Shown: positions 35,501-44,862, counted from the first letter of the stretch. The stretch: DNA of 64,000 nucleotides from Flagellimonas nanhaiensis (GCF_003382275.1 NZ_QTJX01000001.1:620001-684000), one strand, 5' to 3'. Made by a program: numbers and translations. The notes: a model not told the origin generated them from the letters alone.

Positions 35501-35830
35501 ATGGGAAAATTTGAAATTAAAACAACAAATTCTGGCAAAACAATGTTCAACCTCAAAGCAGGAAATGGCCAGGTAATCCTAACCAGTGAACAGTACAACA
35601 GCAAGTCGGCTTGCGAAAATGGCATCGAATCCGTAAGGACCAATTCTCAGAATGATGATCGTTTTGAGCGTAAAACGGCCAAGGATGGTAGCCCTTACTT
35701 CAATCTTAAAGCTTCCAATGGACAAGTAATTGGAAAGAGTGAAATGTACAGCTCTACCTCTGCCATGGAAAATGGAATTGCATCCGTAAAGAAAAATGCT
35801 CCTGATGCTGACGTTGATGACAATTCTTAA
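35501..35830 (+). CDS. YegP-like DUF1508 tandem-repeat protein
   Basis: 109 aa with two DUF1508 repeats: FEIKTTNSGKTMFNLKAGNGQVI ... ENGIESVR and FERKTAKDGSPYFNLKASNGQVIG ... ENGIASVKKN. This is the YegP fold. The acidic tail DADVDDNS ends the protein. Molecular function is not established. It is followed by its own terminator. Confidence 0.92.
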   Translation: MGKFEIKTTNSGKTMFNLKAGNGQVILTSEQYNSKSACENGIESVRTNSQNDDRFERKTAKDGSPYFNLKASNGQVIGKSEMYSSTSAMENGIASVKKNAPDADVDDNS

Positions 35831-35858
35831 GCCAAGACAATGGTTTAACCAAGTTAAA

Positions 35859-35886
35859 AAAGCAGCTCTTAGAGCTGCTTTTTTCT
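35859..35886 (+). terminator. Terminator of the YegP-like gene
   Basis: AAGCAGCTCT-T-AGAGCTGCTT followed by TTTTCTTTTG, 30 bp after the stop. Confidence 0.85.
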
Positions 35887-35957
35887 TTTGTGAGAACAAC
35901 TGTAACAAAAAATTGTATCGACCAACTTATTAGAGTATAAAATCAAAAAACAAAAAA

Positions 35958-36755
35958 ATGAACGCACACGAAATAGACTATGAAATCTACGGAGAGGAAA
36001 TGCAATATGTGGAGATTGAACTTGACCCACAAGAAGCCGTAGTGGCCGAGGCTGGAAGTTTTATGATGATGGACACGGATATCCAAATGGATACCATTTT
36101 TGGCGATGGGTCCAATCAAGATTCCGGGGTACTGGGTAAACTGTTCTCAGCAGGAAAACGATTGCTCACGGGTGAAAGTCTCTTTATGACTGCTTTTCTC
36201 AATATAAGTCAGGATAAAAAACAGGTAAGCTTTGCTTCCCCTTATCCTGGTAAAATAGTTCCTATAGATCTCTCGGAAAAAGGAGGGAAGTTCATCTGTC
36301 AGAAAGATGCTTTTCTCTGCGCTGCTAAAGGGGTTTCCGTGGGTATTGAATTCTCCAAGCGTTTGGGAAGAGGACTTTTTGGAGGTGAGGGCTTTATTAT
36401 GCAAAAACTGGAAGGAGACGGATTAGCCTTTGTACATGCAGGGGGGACTTTGGCCAAAAAGGAACTGGCTCCCGGGGAAGTCTTAAAAGTGGACACGGGC
36501 TGTATAGTTGGTTTTTCGCATACTGTGGATTACAATATTGAGTTTGTTGGAGGGATAAAGAATACCATTTTTGGTGGTGAAGGACTGTTCTTTGCAACAT
36601 TACGAGGACCAGGAACCGTTTATATCCAGTCGTTACCATTTAGCCGATTGGCCGGTCGGGTGCTCGCAGCTATTCCAAGAGGAGGCAAGGATAAAGGAGA
36701 AGGAAGCATCCTTGGCGGCTTGGGAGATATCGTGATGGGAGATAATCGGTTTTGA
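35958..36755 (+). CDS. TIGR00266/AIM24 family protein
   Basis: 265 aa. Family marks are [25 protein letters not shown] at the N-terminus, [31 protein letters not shown] and [20 protein letters not shown]. The fold is a beta-helix-like trimer seen in AIM24 proteins; bacterial roles are unclear. It ends 17 bp before an inverted repeat that abuts the next gene. Confidence 0.92.
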   Translation: MNAHEIDYEIYGEEMQYVEIELDPQEAVVAEAGSFMMMDTDIQMDTIFGDGSNQDSGVLGKLFSAGKRLLTGESLFMTAFLNISQDKKQVSFASPYPGKIVPIDLSEKGGKFICQKDAFLCAAKGVSVGIEFSKRLGRGLFGGEGFIMQKLEGDGLAFVHAGGTLAKKELAPGEVLKVDTGCIVGFSHTVDYNIEFVGGIKNTIFGGEGLFFATLRGPGTVYIQSLPFSRLAGRVLAAIPRGGKDKGEGSILGGLGDIVMGDNRF

Positions 36756-36771
36756 TGCATGGACGTTTTTA

Positions 36772-36796
36772 AGTGCGATTTTTATATGTTCGCACT
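36772..36796. promoter_or_regulatory. Inverted repeat abutting the DUF2461 start
   Basis: AGTGCGA and TCGCACT (36772-36778 and 36790-36796) with 11 bases between; the right arm ends at the base before ATG 36797. It could be an operator or an RNA hairpin limiting initiation. Confidence 0.4.
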
Positions 36797-37450
36797 ATGA
36801 ATTTTCAAGACCTTTTCAATTTTCTGGATAAACTTCAGCAGAACAATTCCAAAGAATGGATGGATGCCAATCGAAAATGGTACAAATCCCTTCGAAATGA
36901 ATTTGTGCTGTGGTTGGACGAGTTGGATTATACCATGGCCCAACTGCACGACGATTATTACCCCACTCCGGGCAAAAAGGGAATAAATAGAATCAATAAC
37001 AACTTGATGTTCCACCCCCATAAGCCCATTTATAAGGACCATTTTGGTGCGGGTTTGGACAAGGCTCCCAAATCCGCGGATTTTTATATTGAGATTGGAA
37101 TAAAACAATGCCTATTGGCCGGTGGTTTTTGGCGCCCCGAATCCAAAACGTTGCGTAGCATTCGGGATGGAATTGATTACAATGGAGAAGAGTTGCAACA
37201 AATTTTGGACACACCATCCTTTAAAAAAACCTTCGGAAATCTTTACGAAGATGAAAAATTGACCAATGCTCCCAAGGGTTTCTCCAATGACCACCCCTAT
37301 ATCGAACTTCTCAAAAACAAAACCTTTGCTGTGGTGCATCAGTTTGATAGAAATGAGGTCTTTCAGGACAATTTTGAAGAAAAAATCAAACAGGTGTACT
37401 TGGAAATGCTTCCTTTCCGCCGATATTTGAACAATGCCGCAACCGTTTAA
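36797..37450 (+). CDS. DUF2461 family protein
   Basis: 217 aa from ATG 36797; an in-frame GTG at 36773 lies in an inverted repeat and gives no extra family sequence. DUF2461 marks are FLDKLQQNNSKEWMDANRKWY, RINNNLMFHPHKPIYKDHFGAG and FYIEIGIKQCLLAGGFWRPE. Cytoplasmic; biochemical role unknown. The Nudix gene follows 8 bp later and is probably cotranscribed. Confidence 0.9.
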   Translation: MNFQDLFNFLDKLQQNNSKEWMDANRKWYKSLRNEFVLWLDELDYTMAQLHDDYYPTPGKKGINRINNNLMFHPHKPIYKDHFGAGLDKAPKSADFYIEIGIKQCLLAGGFWRPESKTLRSIRDGIDYNGEELQQILDTPSFKKTFGNLYEDEKLTNAPKGFSNDHPYIELLKNKTFAVVHQFDRNEVFQDNFEEKIKQVYLEMLPFRRYLNNAATV

Positions 37451-37458
37451 TCCTTAAT

Positions 37459-38046
37459 ATGAAATTCGGAAAAGTAAGAAACCTTGAAAAAGAGTTGTTA
37501 TCAGATAACTGGTATACCTTAAATAAAATCACTTTTGAGTACCAACGTGAAGATGGAGAATGGGAGACCCAGTACCGGGAAGCCTACGATCGTGGTAACG
37601 GTGCCACAATCTTATTATATAATAAAGAAAAGAGAACCGTAGTGTTGACCCGCCAGTTTAGAATGCCCACTTATTTAAATGGCAACTCGGATGGCATGAT
37701 GATAGAGGCCTGCGCTGGACTCTTGGAAAAGGGAAATGCCGAAGAAACCATTAAAATGGAAGTGGAGGAAGAAACCGGATATCAAATAGATAACGTTGAA
37801 AAGGTGTTTGAAGCATATATGTCCCCTGGCTCCGTGACCGAGATTCTCTATTTCTTTATTGGGCATTATGAGGATACCATGAAAGTTAGTGAAGGTGGTG
37901 GCGCAGCGGATGAAACCGAAAACATTGAGGTTTTGGAAATGGAGTTTCAAAAAGCCTTGGAAATGGTAAAAACAGGAGAAATAAAAGATGCCAAGACCAT
38001 CATGTTGTTACTGCACGCCCAAATAAGCCGTTTGTTTGGTCAATAA
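37459..38046 (+). CDS. nudK: Nudix hydrolase, NudK-like (nucleoside diphosphate-sugar)
   Basis: 195 aa. The layout matches the GDP-mannose/ADP-ribose pyrophosphatases: TLNKITFEYQREDG, RQFRMPTYLNGNSDGMMIEACAGLLE, the Nudix helix MEVEEETGY, and AYMSPGSVTEILYFFIGHY. In the Nudix box the usual Arg of REUxEExGU is Met; the catalytic Glu cluster remains. NudK-type enzymes often deviate at that position. Its 3' end overlaps that of the convergent PBP4-like gene by 7 bp. Confidence 0.82.
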   Translation: MKFGKVRNLEKELLSDNWYTLNKITFEYQREDGEWETQYREAYDRGNGATILLYNKEKRTVVLTRQFRMPTYLNGNSDGMMIEACAGLLEKGNAEETIKMEVEEETGYQIDNVEKVFEAYMSPGSVTEILYFFIGHYEDTMKVSEGGGAADETENIEVLEMEFQKALEMVKTGEIKDAKTIMLLLHAQISRLFGQ

Positions 38047-39323
38047 TCTTCATGAAGTTTTTTAAGGGTGGAATAAATCTCGTCTCTAATTTTGGAGGTA
38101 GGCACCCTAAAATGATTGTTCATAAAACTAAAGATGAGCAGTTTTCCGGATTTGGTGAGCACGTAACCACTCAGATTGTAATTATTTCCCAAGGACCCAG
38201 ATTTGGCAAAAACAAAAGGTGCAGTGTCGGGATCTTGCCATTTCTCTACTGTTCCAGAGGAATCCCACATGGGGAGGATAGCAAACAAGTGGTCTTGAGG
38301 AATTTCAATATATAGTTTTTGAAGAATCTCTACCATGGATCTTGGAGTAAACAAGTTGTAACGGGACAGACCCGACCCATCGACCCAGCGGGGCTCATGT
38401 TGCAGGTCCTTTAGACTGTTCTCCAGCGAATGGGTTATGACTCGCTTTGTACCCAAGGTGTCCGATAAGACGGATGAAGCCATCATCATTAGCTGTTCTG
38501 CCAAAAAATTGTCGCTTTCCAAAAGCATTTGTTTGTAAATGGAATCTGTTTCCATACCATACCTGATTTTTTTGGTGCCGGACGGAAATTCATCAGTGAT
38601 GGTTATTTTCTTATCCAGGATTTGTTCTAATAATTCCTTAGTGAGTTTCTGGTCGGTGATGAACGGAACCTCCAATGTGTCCTCTTCCATGGGGGCTATG
38701 TAGAACCGATTGAAAAATTCATCTCTATACTTTGTATGGTCTTGTACAGCAACAGCATCCTTGAAATAACGAGGAAGTACCTTTAAGCTATCAGTATGAG
38801 CAATGGAAACCACATTTCCATATAGAGGTAAGGAGCCTTTTTCTGGGGAGAAGTAGGTGTCAAAATCTTCCCAGGCCCATCCTGGACCATATCTTGTTTC
38901 TTCGGTATTGTTCAAGTATAATGCAATTTGTTGTTGCTTTTTCAGCCAATCAATTGTCGTGGTGTCGTGAAAATAAGGATGGAGCCAGGTTGGGTCACCA
39001 GTACCTTCTATATAAAGAGTGTCTTGGTCTACCAAATATTTAAGAGAGGGGACATGCTTTGGAATCAATTGGGTGCAGGAGTAAAATGTAGCAATTTTCA
39101 CATTACTTGCAGGAGTAAAATAGACCGCACCGTTATGGTCATAGATAGTTTTCTTGGTATCTGCATCCAATACTACCAAACCATGTAAAGAATTTTGAAA
39201 AGCGGAATTGTGTAGGTTGGAATCCAATGATTTTCGCAAAGGAGAACATCCTTGAAGGAGGAATAGGATTAATAATATTTTGATTATCAAATATTTGGAA
39301 GTAACATCCGGACGATAGCTCAT
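38040..39323 (-). CDS. PBP4-like D-Ala-D-Ala carboxypeptidase (family S13)
   Basis: 427 aa lipoprotein (signal peptide ending FLLQGC) from ATG 39323; the TTG at 39359 is rejected. The penicillin-binding triad is present: PASNVK (SxxK), LESDNFLAE (SxN, SDN) and FAKSGSLGNN (KSG in the KTG place). GTGDPTW and VDGSGLSRYN are S13 marks. It trims or cleaves peptidoglycan peptide cross-links in the periplasm. Lipid anchoring and a somewhat short inserted domain differ from E. coli PBP4. Confidence 0.9.
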   Translation of the reverse strand: MSYRPDVTSKYLIIKILLILFLLQGCSPLRKSLDSNLHNSAFQNSLHGLVVLDADTKKTIYDHNGAVYFTPASNVKIATFYSCTQLIPKHVPSLKYLVDQDTLYIEGTGDPTWLHPYFHDTTTIDWLKKQQQIALYLNNTEETRYGPGWAWEDFDTYFSPEKGSLPLYGNVVSIAHTDSLKVLPRYFKDAVAVQDHTKYRDEFFNRFYIAPMEEDTLEVPFITDQKLTKELLEQILDKKITITDEFPSGTKKIRYGMETDSIYKQMLLESDNFLAEQLMMMASSVLSDTLGTKRVITHSLENSLKDLQHEPRWVDGSGLSRYNLFTPRSMVEILQKLYIEIPQDHLFAILPMWDSSGTVEKWQDPDTAPFVFAKSGSLGNNYNLSGYVLTKSGKLLIFSFMNNHFRVPTSKIRDEIYSTLKKLHEDY

Positions 39324-39440
39324 ATAACCTTTTATCGATTTTAACACGAATTTATCCAATTTTTAACCGCCTCATCGAACATTCAAACCTGTTTTTTCTT
39401 AACTTAGGTGCACAACCAATTCAAAATAAGCAAATTTTCT

Positions 39441-39638
39441 ATGCCCAGAGCAATGTTAGATTACACCAAGACAATCCTTCAAAAGGTGAGTTTTGATGCT
39501 AAACTCTTCGCGAAAGAATTGAAGAAAGCGGTTTCCAGGCTATTGCCAAGTGAAATTGAAGAACTTAAAATCTGGCTTCAGTACTATATTGTAGATAAGC
39601 CGGAGTTGCAACCATCACTATTACTTTTAAAAGCTTAA
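39441..39638 (+). CDS. Small conserved-looking protein, 65 aa
   Basis: Short basic helical protein starting MPRAMLDYTKTILQKVSFD and containing LFAKELKKAVSRLLPSEIEELKIWL. ATG 39441 is preferred over the in-frame GTG 39408. It is followed 10 bp later by a perfect terminator, which supports a real transcript. No function recognised. Confidence 0.7.
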   Translation: MPRAMLDYTKTILQKVSFDAKLFAKELKKAVSRLLPSEIEELKIWLQYYIVDKPELQPSLLLLKA

Positions 39639-39647
39639 TAACAACAG

Positions 39648-39673
39648 GAGCCGCTTATGCGGCTCTTTTTTTT
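39648..39673 (+). terminator. Terminator of the 65-aa gene
   Basis: GAGCCGC-TTAT-GCGGCTC followed by T8. Confidence 0.92.
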
Positions 39674-39684
39674 GCCCCAAACTT

Positions 39685-40626
39685 TCATTTTTTGGCCAAA
39701 GGGCTTATGATTTTTACATCCTGAAATGCTATTGCTCCACGGACAATACTGGATATTACTTCTCTAATTGCCTCGGTTATCTGAATTTTGAGCTCGCTCT
39801 TGTGATAGATCAAACTTATTTCGCGAGCTGGCGATGGACTCTCAAACGGTTTTAGAAATTGCTGCTTGCTTTTTTCCAGATGTAGGGTGTTTAGATAGGG
39901 CAAAAGAGTCATTCCCATGCCTTCGTCGGATAGGCTGATCAATGTTTCAAAGCTACCGCTTTCAATCTTGAACGGTTCATCTTCCATATTTTTTGAGGCC
40001 TTGCACAGATTGATTACTCCATCTCTAAAACAGTGCCCATCTTGTAAAAGGAGAATGTCATTCACATCCAAATGTGCAGTAGTAAGCTGTGTTTCTGAAG
40101 TTAAGCGATGATTATTGGGAACATAGCCCACAAAGGGCTCATAATACAAAGGGCGTTCCTTTATGAATTCTATTTCCAAAGGAGTTGCCGCAATACCAGC
40201 ATCCAAATGCCCGTCCAAAATGTTGCGGATCATGGTATCCGTGGGTTGTTCCTTGATTATGAGATTCACCTTAGGGTATTTTTTTATAAATGTCCCCAAG
40301 AACATGGGTAGTAACGTAGGCATTACAGTAGGTATGATTCCCAAAGTATAGTCCCCTCCGATAAATCCTTTATCCTGGTCCACAATATCTTTGATGCGTT
40401 CAGCTTCGGCAACAATGTTTTTTGCTTGGGCCACGATTTTTTTTCCTACTTCGGTTATGGAAATGGGTTTTTTGCTCCGATCAAATATCAGTACATCCAA
40501 TTCGTCCTCAAGTTTTTGCACCTGCATGCTCAAGGTAGGTTGGGTTACATAACTTTTTTCGGCGGCTAGGGTAAAATTTTTGTGCTCGGCTACGGCGAGC
40601 ACATATTGCAATTGTGTAATGGTCAT
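39685..40626 (-). CDS. oxyR: LysR-type peroxide sensor OxyR
   Basis: 313 aa LysR regulator. The N-terminal HTH is MTITQLQYVLAVAEHKNFTLAAEKSYVTQPTLSMQV in outline. In the sensor domain DGHCFRDGVINLCKAS has the two redox cysteines at residues 199 and 208, the same numbers as in E. coli OxyR. It would activate peroxide-defence genes upon disulfide formation. No catalase or Dps gene lies next to it in this window. A near -7 box (TACTTTTA on the minus strand at about 40649) precedes it. Confidence 0.94.
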   Translation of the reverse strand: MTITQLQYVLAVAEHKNFTLAAEKSYVTQPTLSMQVQKLEDELDVLIFDRSKKPISITEVGKKIVAQAKNIVAEAERIKDIVDQDKGFIGGDYTLGIIPTVMPTLLPMFLGTFIKKYPKVNLIIKEQPTDTMIRNILDGHLDAGIAATPLEIEFIKERPLYYEPFVGYVPNNHRLTSETQLTTAHLDVNDILLLQDGHCFRDGVINLCKASKNMEDEPFKIESGSFETLISLSDEGMGMTLLPYLNTLHLEKSKQQFLKPFESPSPAREISLIYHKSELKIQITEAIREVISSIVRGAIAFQDVKIISPLAKK

Positions 40627-40710
40627 CTACTATAAATCTGAGATATAAAAGTATGAAAAACCATCAATTTTATTTATGTCAAATGGTTGTAAATAACCTT
40701 TTGGAATATA

Positions 40711-40735
40711 AAAGGCTTGCCACTGGCAAGCCTTT
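40711..40735 (-). terminator. Terminator of the DUF2141 gene
   Basis: AAAGGCTTGCC-ACT-GGCAAGCCTTT, an 11-bp perfect stem; on the minus strand it is followed by TTATATTCC. It isolates oxyR from the upstream gene. Confidence 0.8.
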
Positions 40736-40758
40736 CCTTGATTGATGAATTATTTTTA

Positions 40759-41178
40759 CTAGAATCTAATTTGAAACTCCATATCCTCATTGTCCACGGT
40801 AAACTTGGCACCATCAAATGAAGGTGGACCAAATGACATATCATTGTTGGAGACACCATAACTTTCTTTAGGCATTCCGTTTTCTTCAAAATCCATCCTA
40901 TTATTTTCATTCTTGTCATGCAAGGCCATGATGGCATAAGTACCTGGAGTTACATTTTCAAATACAAATGAAACCTTTCCATTTTCAATAGAGCTTTGTA
41001 AATTTTTTATACCTGGCCCTTTCATAAAAGTGTCACCTGTATGAAGGCTTACCATTACTTTTCCTTCGTCACTGGTAATGTTGTCGATGCTGACTTCAAT
41101 TTTAATTCCTGATTGTTCTTGTGCTAAACCTATTAGACTTGTAAGAAATAATGATAATGTGAGTGCAATAGTTTTCAT
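40759..41178 (-). CDS. DUF2141 exported protein
   Basis: 139 aa with an SPI signal peptide ending SLIGLAQ. DUF2141 marks: GKVMVSLHTGDTFM, FVFENVTPGTYAIMALHDKNENNRMD, and NGMPKESYGVSNN. An Ig-like beta-sandwich of unknown ligand; the DKNENNRMD loop may bind Ca. Read divergently from the TonB-receptor gene at 41393. Confidence 0.9.
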   Translation of the reverse strand: MKTIALTLSLFLTSLIGLAQEQSGIKIEVSIDNITSDEGKVMVSLHTGDTFMKGPGIKNLQSSIENGKVSFVFENVTPGTYAIMALHDKNENNRMDFEENGMPKESYGVSNNDMSFGPPSFDGAKFTVDNEDMEFQIRF

Positions 41179-41293
41179 AATGAATGTTTTTGATGTTGTT
41201 GGCTCAAAATTCCATCAGGATGAAGGGTTTACAAATTTGCACTTACCGAAATGTGGATTTTTAGGGCTGAACTGTTTTGCCAAATTTCCTTTT

Positions 41294-41364
41294 TCAATTC
41301 ATCGCCAAAATTCTACGATTGGGTATTTCCTTTTGGCAAGCTTCGGCTGTTAAATACAATTTTG
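41294..41364 (+). promoter_or_regulatory. LytTR-type direct repeat and promoter of the TonB receptor
   Basis: CAATTCATC at 41295 and ACGATTGGG at 41315 stand 20 bp apart; TTTTG ends at 41364, 49 bases after the second half-site begins. The same two spacings occur at 54831 and 56981, where the half-sites match better. The leader to ATG 41393 is 28 nt. Confidence 0.45.
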
Positions 41365-41392
41365 GGCCATCAAAAAAGGAAATCGAACAGTC

Positions 41393-43555
41393 ATGAAAAA
41401 CCAAACACTCGTAGCCATTTTACTTTTATGCTTTAATCTTGCCCATTCGCAGACCACCGTTACAGGCAAGGTGACCGATGGAAAAAACAACCCTATAGTT
41501 GGCGCCAATGTATACCTTGAAGGCACCTACGATGGTGCTTCAACGGATGAAAATGGCGCCTTTAGTTTTGAAACCATGGAAACAGGCACGCAAGCTTTAG
41601 TGGTTTCCATATTGTCTTACGAACCTCATTATGAAGTAGGTGACGTCAGTTATTTCAAAAACCTTGAGATAGCCTTGATGGAATCCATCAACGCCTTATC
41701 TGGAGTTACATTAACGGCCGGGACATTTGAGGCAGGGGACAATTCCAAAGTATCGGTCCTAAAACCGTTGGATATTGTTACCACTGCAGGTGCTGCGGGA
41801 GATTTTGTGGGTGCTTTGCAAACGCTACCGGGCACCACTACAGTCAGTGAGGATGGCCGTCTGTTTGTAAGAGGAGGCTCAGCAGGGGAGACCCAAGTCT
41901 TTATTGACGGCTTGCGAGTGTTTCAACCTTTTAATGCTACAGCCAACAATATTCCAACCCGTGGTCGTTTTTCTCCATTCCTTTTTAAAGGAATCACATT
42001 CAGCACGGGGGGTTATTCGGCAGAGTACGGACAAGCACTTTCCAGCGTGCTTCTATTGAATACCACCGATGTTCCTGATCAAGAAAAAACGGATATTTCC
42101 ATGATGTCCGTAGGTGGCGGTTTGGGGCATACCAAAATTTGGGGAGACCAATCTCTTAGCATAAATACCTCATACATTAATCTGGCTCCGTACGAGGCTT
42201 TGATACCTTCCACCCAAGGGGTGAGATGGAACAGTCCATATGAATCTGTTTCTGGAGAAGCGGTTTTTCGGAGCAAGGGAGACCAAAGTATGTTTAAACT
42301 GTACACAGGGTTCAATCTTGCCAGTCTGGATATAGAACAAGAGGACATTAATTTTGAGGAATATGTACCATTTAAGTTGACCAACAACAACCTCTATTTC
42401 AATGCTTCGTACAAGTACTATTTTGATAATGATTGGAGCGTAACTTCGGGTGCATCTATTTCCTGGGACATAAATGACGTAGGTTTATTGGATGACACTG
42501 TAGAAACTAAGGAAACGGCATCCCACCTTAAGGTGAAGGCTAGAAAAAATTTCAGTAGCAGGCTTAATCTCAACTTAGGTGCCGAGCTTTTTGTTACGGA
42601 TTACGAGGATACGTTATCCGCCCAAAATGAACAGACTTTTAATAGCGGATATGATGAGCGTTTGTGGGCCGGATTTGCGGAAACCGATATCTTTCTGAGC
42701 AATGAATTTGCAATGAAGTTGGGAGCAAGAGGCGAGTACAGCACTCTTTTGAACGACTTCAAGGTTTCTCCACGGGTTTCACTGGCATACAAACCTGGTG
42801 AATATGGGCAGTTTTCATTGGCATATGGGGATTTTTATCAGAACCCGATTTCGGATGTCATAAAATACGATGTAATGGTTTTACCTGAGAAGACCTCCCA
42901 TTATATAGCCAACTATCAGTATCTGAACAATGGAAAGACTTTTAGAGCAGAGGCGTATTACAAGGATTATGATAATTTGATAAAGTACAACACCCAATTT
43001 CCCCAGTTTGATTCGAGTTTCAACAACTCTGGTAGTGGTTACGCAGCGGGATTGGATGTATTTTGGAGAGACAATAAAAGCATTGAGTATCTGGATTATT
43101 GGATTTCATATTCTTATTTGGACACAGAAAGGGATTATCAGGATTTTAGTCAACGTGCCACTCCTAATTTTGCTCCAAAGCACAATTTTTCGTTGGTAAC
43201 AAAATACTGGGTGGATAAGCTGCGCTCGCAGGTAGGATTGTCCTATTCTTTTGCATCCGGAAGACCGTACAACAATCCAAATTCAGCTGAATTCATGGCC
43301 GAGAAAACAAAATCCTTCAACAATTTAAGTTTCAATTGGGCCTATCTGATAGATCAACAGAAAATCCTGTACTTTTCTGTAAACAATGTTCTTGGATTCA
43401 ACAATGTCAATAACTACCAATACGCAAATTCGCCCAATGTAGATGGAGTGTTCGACCGCAGGGCGATTACTCCCGCAGCGGACAGTTTTTTCTTTGTCGG
43501 CTTTTTCTGGACCATTAGCTCGGATGGCAAGAGCAACCAGTTGGACAATCTATAA
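41393..43555 (+). CDS. TonB-dependent outer-membrane receptor
   Basis: 720 aa. Signal peptide ends LAHSQ. A CarboxypepD_reg-like domain (TVTGKVTDGKNNPIVGANVYL) at about 22-100 precedes the plug (DFVGALQTLPGTTTVSEDG, LFVRGGSAGETQVFIDGLRV) and a 22-strand-type barrel ending FFWTISSDGKSN. No SusD partner is next to it, so it is more like a metal, siderophore or small-nutrient receptor than a SusC. It converges on the DoxX gene with a 4-bp gap. Its promoter shares a repeat pattern with the 2TM signalling cluster. Confidence 0.9.
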   Translation: MKNQTLVAILLLCFNLAHSQTTVTGKVTDGKNNPIVGANVYLEGTYDGASTDENGAFSFETMETGTQALVVSILSYEPHYEVGDVSYFKNLEIALMESINALSGVTLTAGTFEAGDNSKVSVLKPLDIVTTAGAAGDFVGALQTLPGTTTVSEDGRLFVRGGSAGETQVFIDGLRVFQPFNATANNIPTRGRFSPFLFKGITFSTGGYSAEYGQALSSVLLLNTTDVPDQEKTDISMMSVGGGLGHTKIWGDQSLSINTSYINLAPYEALIPSTQGVRWNSPYESVSGEAVFRSKGDQSMFKLYTGFNLASLDIEQEDINFEEYVPFKLTNNNLYFNASYKYYFDNDWSVTSGASISWDINDVGLLDDTVETKETASHLKVKARKNFSSRLNLNLGAELFVTDYEDTLSAQNEQTFNSGYDERLWAGFAETDIFLSNEFAMKLGARGEYSTLLNDFKVSPRVSLAYKPGEYGQFSLAYGDFYQNPISDVIKYDVMVLPEKTSHYIANYQYLNNGKTFRAEAYYKDYDNLIKYNTQFPQFDSSFNNSGSGYAAGLDVFWRDNKSIEYLDYWISYSYLDTERDYQDFSQRATPNFAPKHNFSLVTKYWVDKLRSQVGLSYSFASGRPYNNPNSAEFMAEKTKSFNNLSFNWAYLIDQQKILYFSVNNVLGFNNVNNYQYANSPNVDGVFDRRAITPAADSFFFVGFFWTISSDGKSNQLDNL

Positions 43556-43559
43556 TGTT

Positions 43560-43982
43560 CTATTGTTGCATCTTTAAATAATAATCGGCAGAATGCTTCC
43601 CGGACCCATAGATCATAAAGAACAAACAGGCCAAAAGCGTAACTGAAGAGAGAATCAGGTTGGTTGAATTCATTTCTCCAAGAAAATTGGTCAACACCGC
43701 ACCGATTAAAATGGGCAATTGAGCCAACGCCACCCAGCGGGTGAGTAGGCCGACAACAAGAAGGAAACCTCCAACAAAATGAGCAGGAGCTATGTAATGC
43801 AAAATAATCATCCCTCCGGGCATGTCCTGAAAAGGCCGGGTCAGAGCGGACATTTGTTCATGATTGCTCATAAACTCAACTCCCTTTATGAAAAGGAATA
43901 CACCGAGTGCCACTCGAATAAGATCAATGGGGTAATAGGTGTGGGCATTGGCCCACTTGTTCAAATTCTTAACTGTTCCCAT
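43560..43982 (-). CDS. DoxX family membrane protein
   Basis: 140 aa with four hydrophobic segments. DoxX marks are IDLIRVALGVFLFIKGVEF, PAHFVGGFLLVVGLLTRWVAL and GAVLTNFLG. The family is linked to redox or thiosulfate-related membrane complexes, but most members are uncharacterised. Confidence 0.85.
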   Translation of the reverse strand: MGTVKNLNKWANAHTYYPIDLIRVALGVFLFIKGVEFMSNHEQMSALTRPFQDMPGGMIILHYIAPAHFVGGFLLVVGLLTRWVALAQLPILIGAVLTNFLGEMNSTNLILSSVTLLACLFFMIYGSGKHSADYYLKMQQ

Positions 43983-44085
43983 GGCTTTTGTTTTATTGAG
44001 TTAACCTTTTAATTTACTCATTTTTAATGAGATATAAAAAAATATGCGGTAGTCTCATTATTTTTTAGCCACTTCGGGATATTAA

Positions 44086-44562
44086 TTAGTCTAATTGTAG
44101 CTCCATCTGAATATCACTTCGCTCATAAGGAGATTTGGCCCCTTGGATTTCTACGAATCCTAGTTTACGGTAAAGATTGATGGCCGGAGTGAGAACCCTA
44201 TTACTTTCCAGATATAATTTTTTTCCTCCCATTTTTTTGGCTTGGTCAATAATATGTTGTCCAAGTAATTTACCAACACCCTTACCTTGGGCTTTTGGAG
44301 AAACGCCCATTTTGGCCAGTTCAAAATCAAACTCTTCGTGGGAGCTTGGGATTAAAGCGCAAACACCCACTGGTTCGGATTGGATCAAAGCAACAGCAAT
44401 GTAACCACCTCTATCCAAAATATATTGCTTTGGATTATTCAATGAAATTCGGTCCATTTCTTCCATCTTAAAATACTTTACGATCCATTCCTCATTGAGG
44501 CGTTTAAATGCGGAGCGATATTGTTCAGAGTACGGTACTATTTCCAGAGTGTCAGTAATCAT
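44086..44562 (-). CDS. GNAT-family N-acetyltransferase
   Basis: 158 aa. The acetyl-CoA loop is VSPKAQGKGVGKLLGQHII, after the strand FELAKMGVS; AINLYRKLGFVEI is the usual C-terminal element. Substrate unknown. Confidence 0.9.
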   Translation of the reverse strand: MITDTLEIVPYSEQYRSAFKRLNEEWIVKYFKMEEMDRISLNNPKQYILDRGGYIAVALIQSEPVGVCALIPSSHEEFDFELAKMGVSPKAQGKGVGKLLGQHIIDQAKKMGGKKLYLESNRVLTPAINLYRKLGFVEIQGAKSPYERSDIQMELQLD

Positions 44563-44705
44563 TAAAATAGAGTGAATTTTATTAAGTAAAATTAGTGGAA
44601 ATGAAGAAGAGTTTGTAGGAATTTTTTAAACTCATTAAAATTTTAAAGCTTGTTCATCATCTTTTTTCAAGCCAAAAAGATCCAATTTGTAGATAAAATG
44701 AGCGG

Positions 44706-44738
44706 TTTAACGAGAAAATTGGCAATTTACCGAGAAAA
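44706..44738 (+). promoter_or_regulatory. Paired TTTAMCGAGAAAA repeats before the PorP/SprF gene
   Basis: TTTAACGAGAAAA at 44706-44718 and TTTACCGAGAAAA at 44726-44738, exactly 20 bp apart (two helical turns). The 300-bp spacer 44563-44862 holds no gene; a TAATATTG box lies at 44742. The spacing is that of a LytTR-type site, although the sequence differs from the sites in the 2TM cluster. Confidence 0.5.
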
Positions 44739-44862
44739 AGTGTAATATTGATAATAGATTAATAGTAAAACTCTTACAAGCTCCCAAATCTTGCAATGAG
44801 ACTACTTAAAAAACATAACCCTGTCCCCCACGGGTCAATTAACCTACAAACACTACTCGGCT

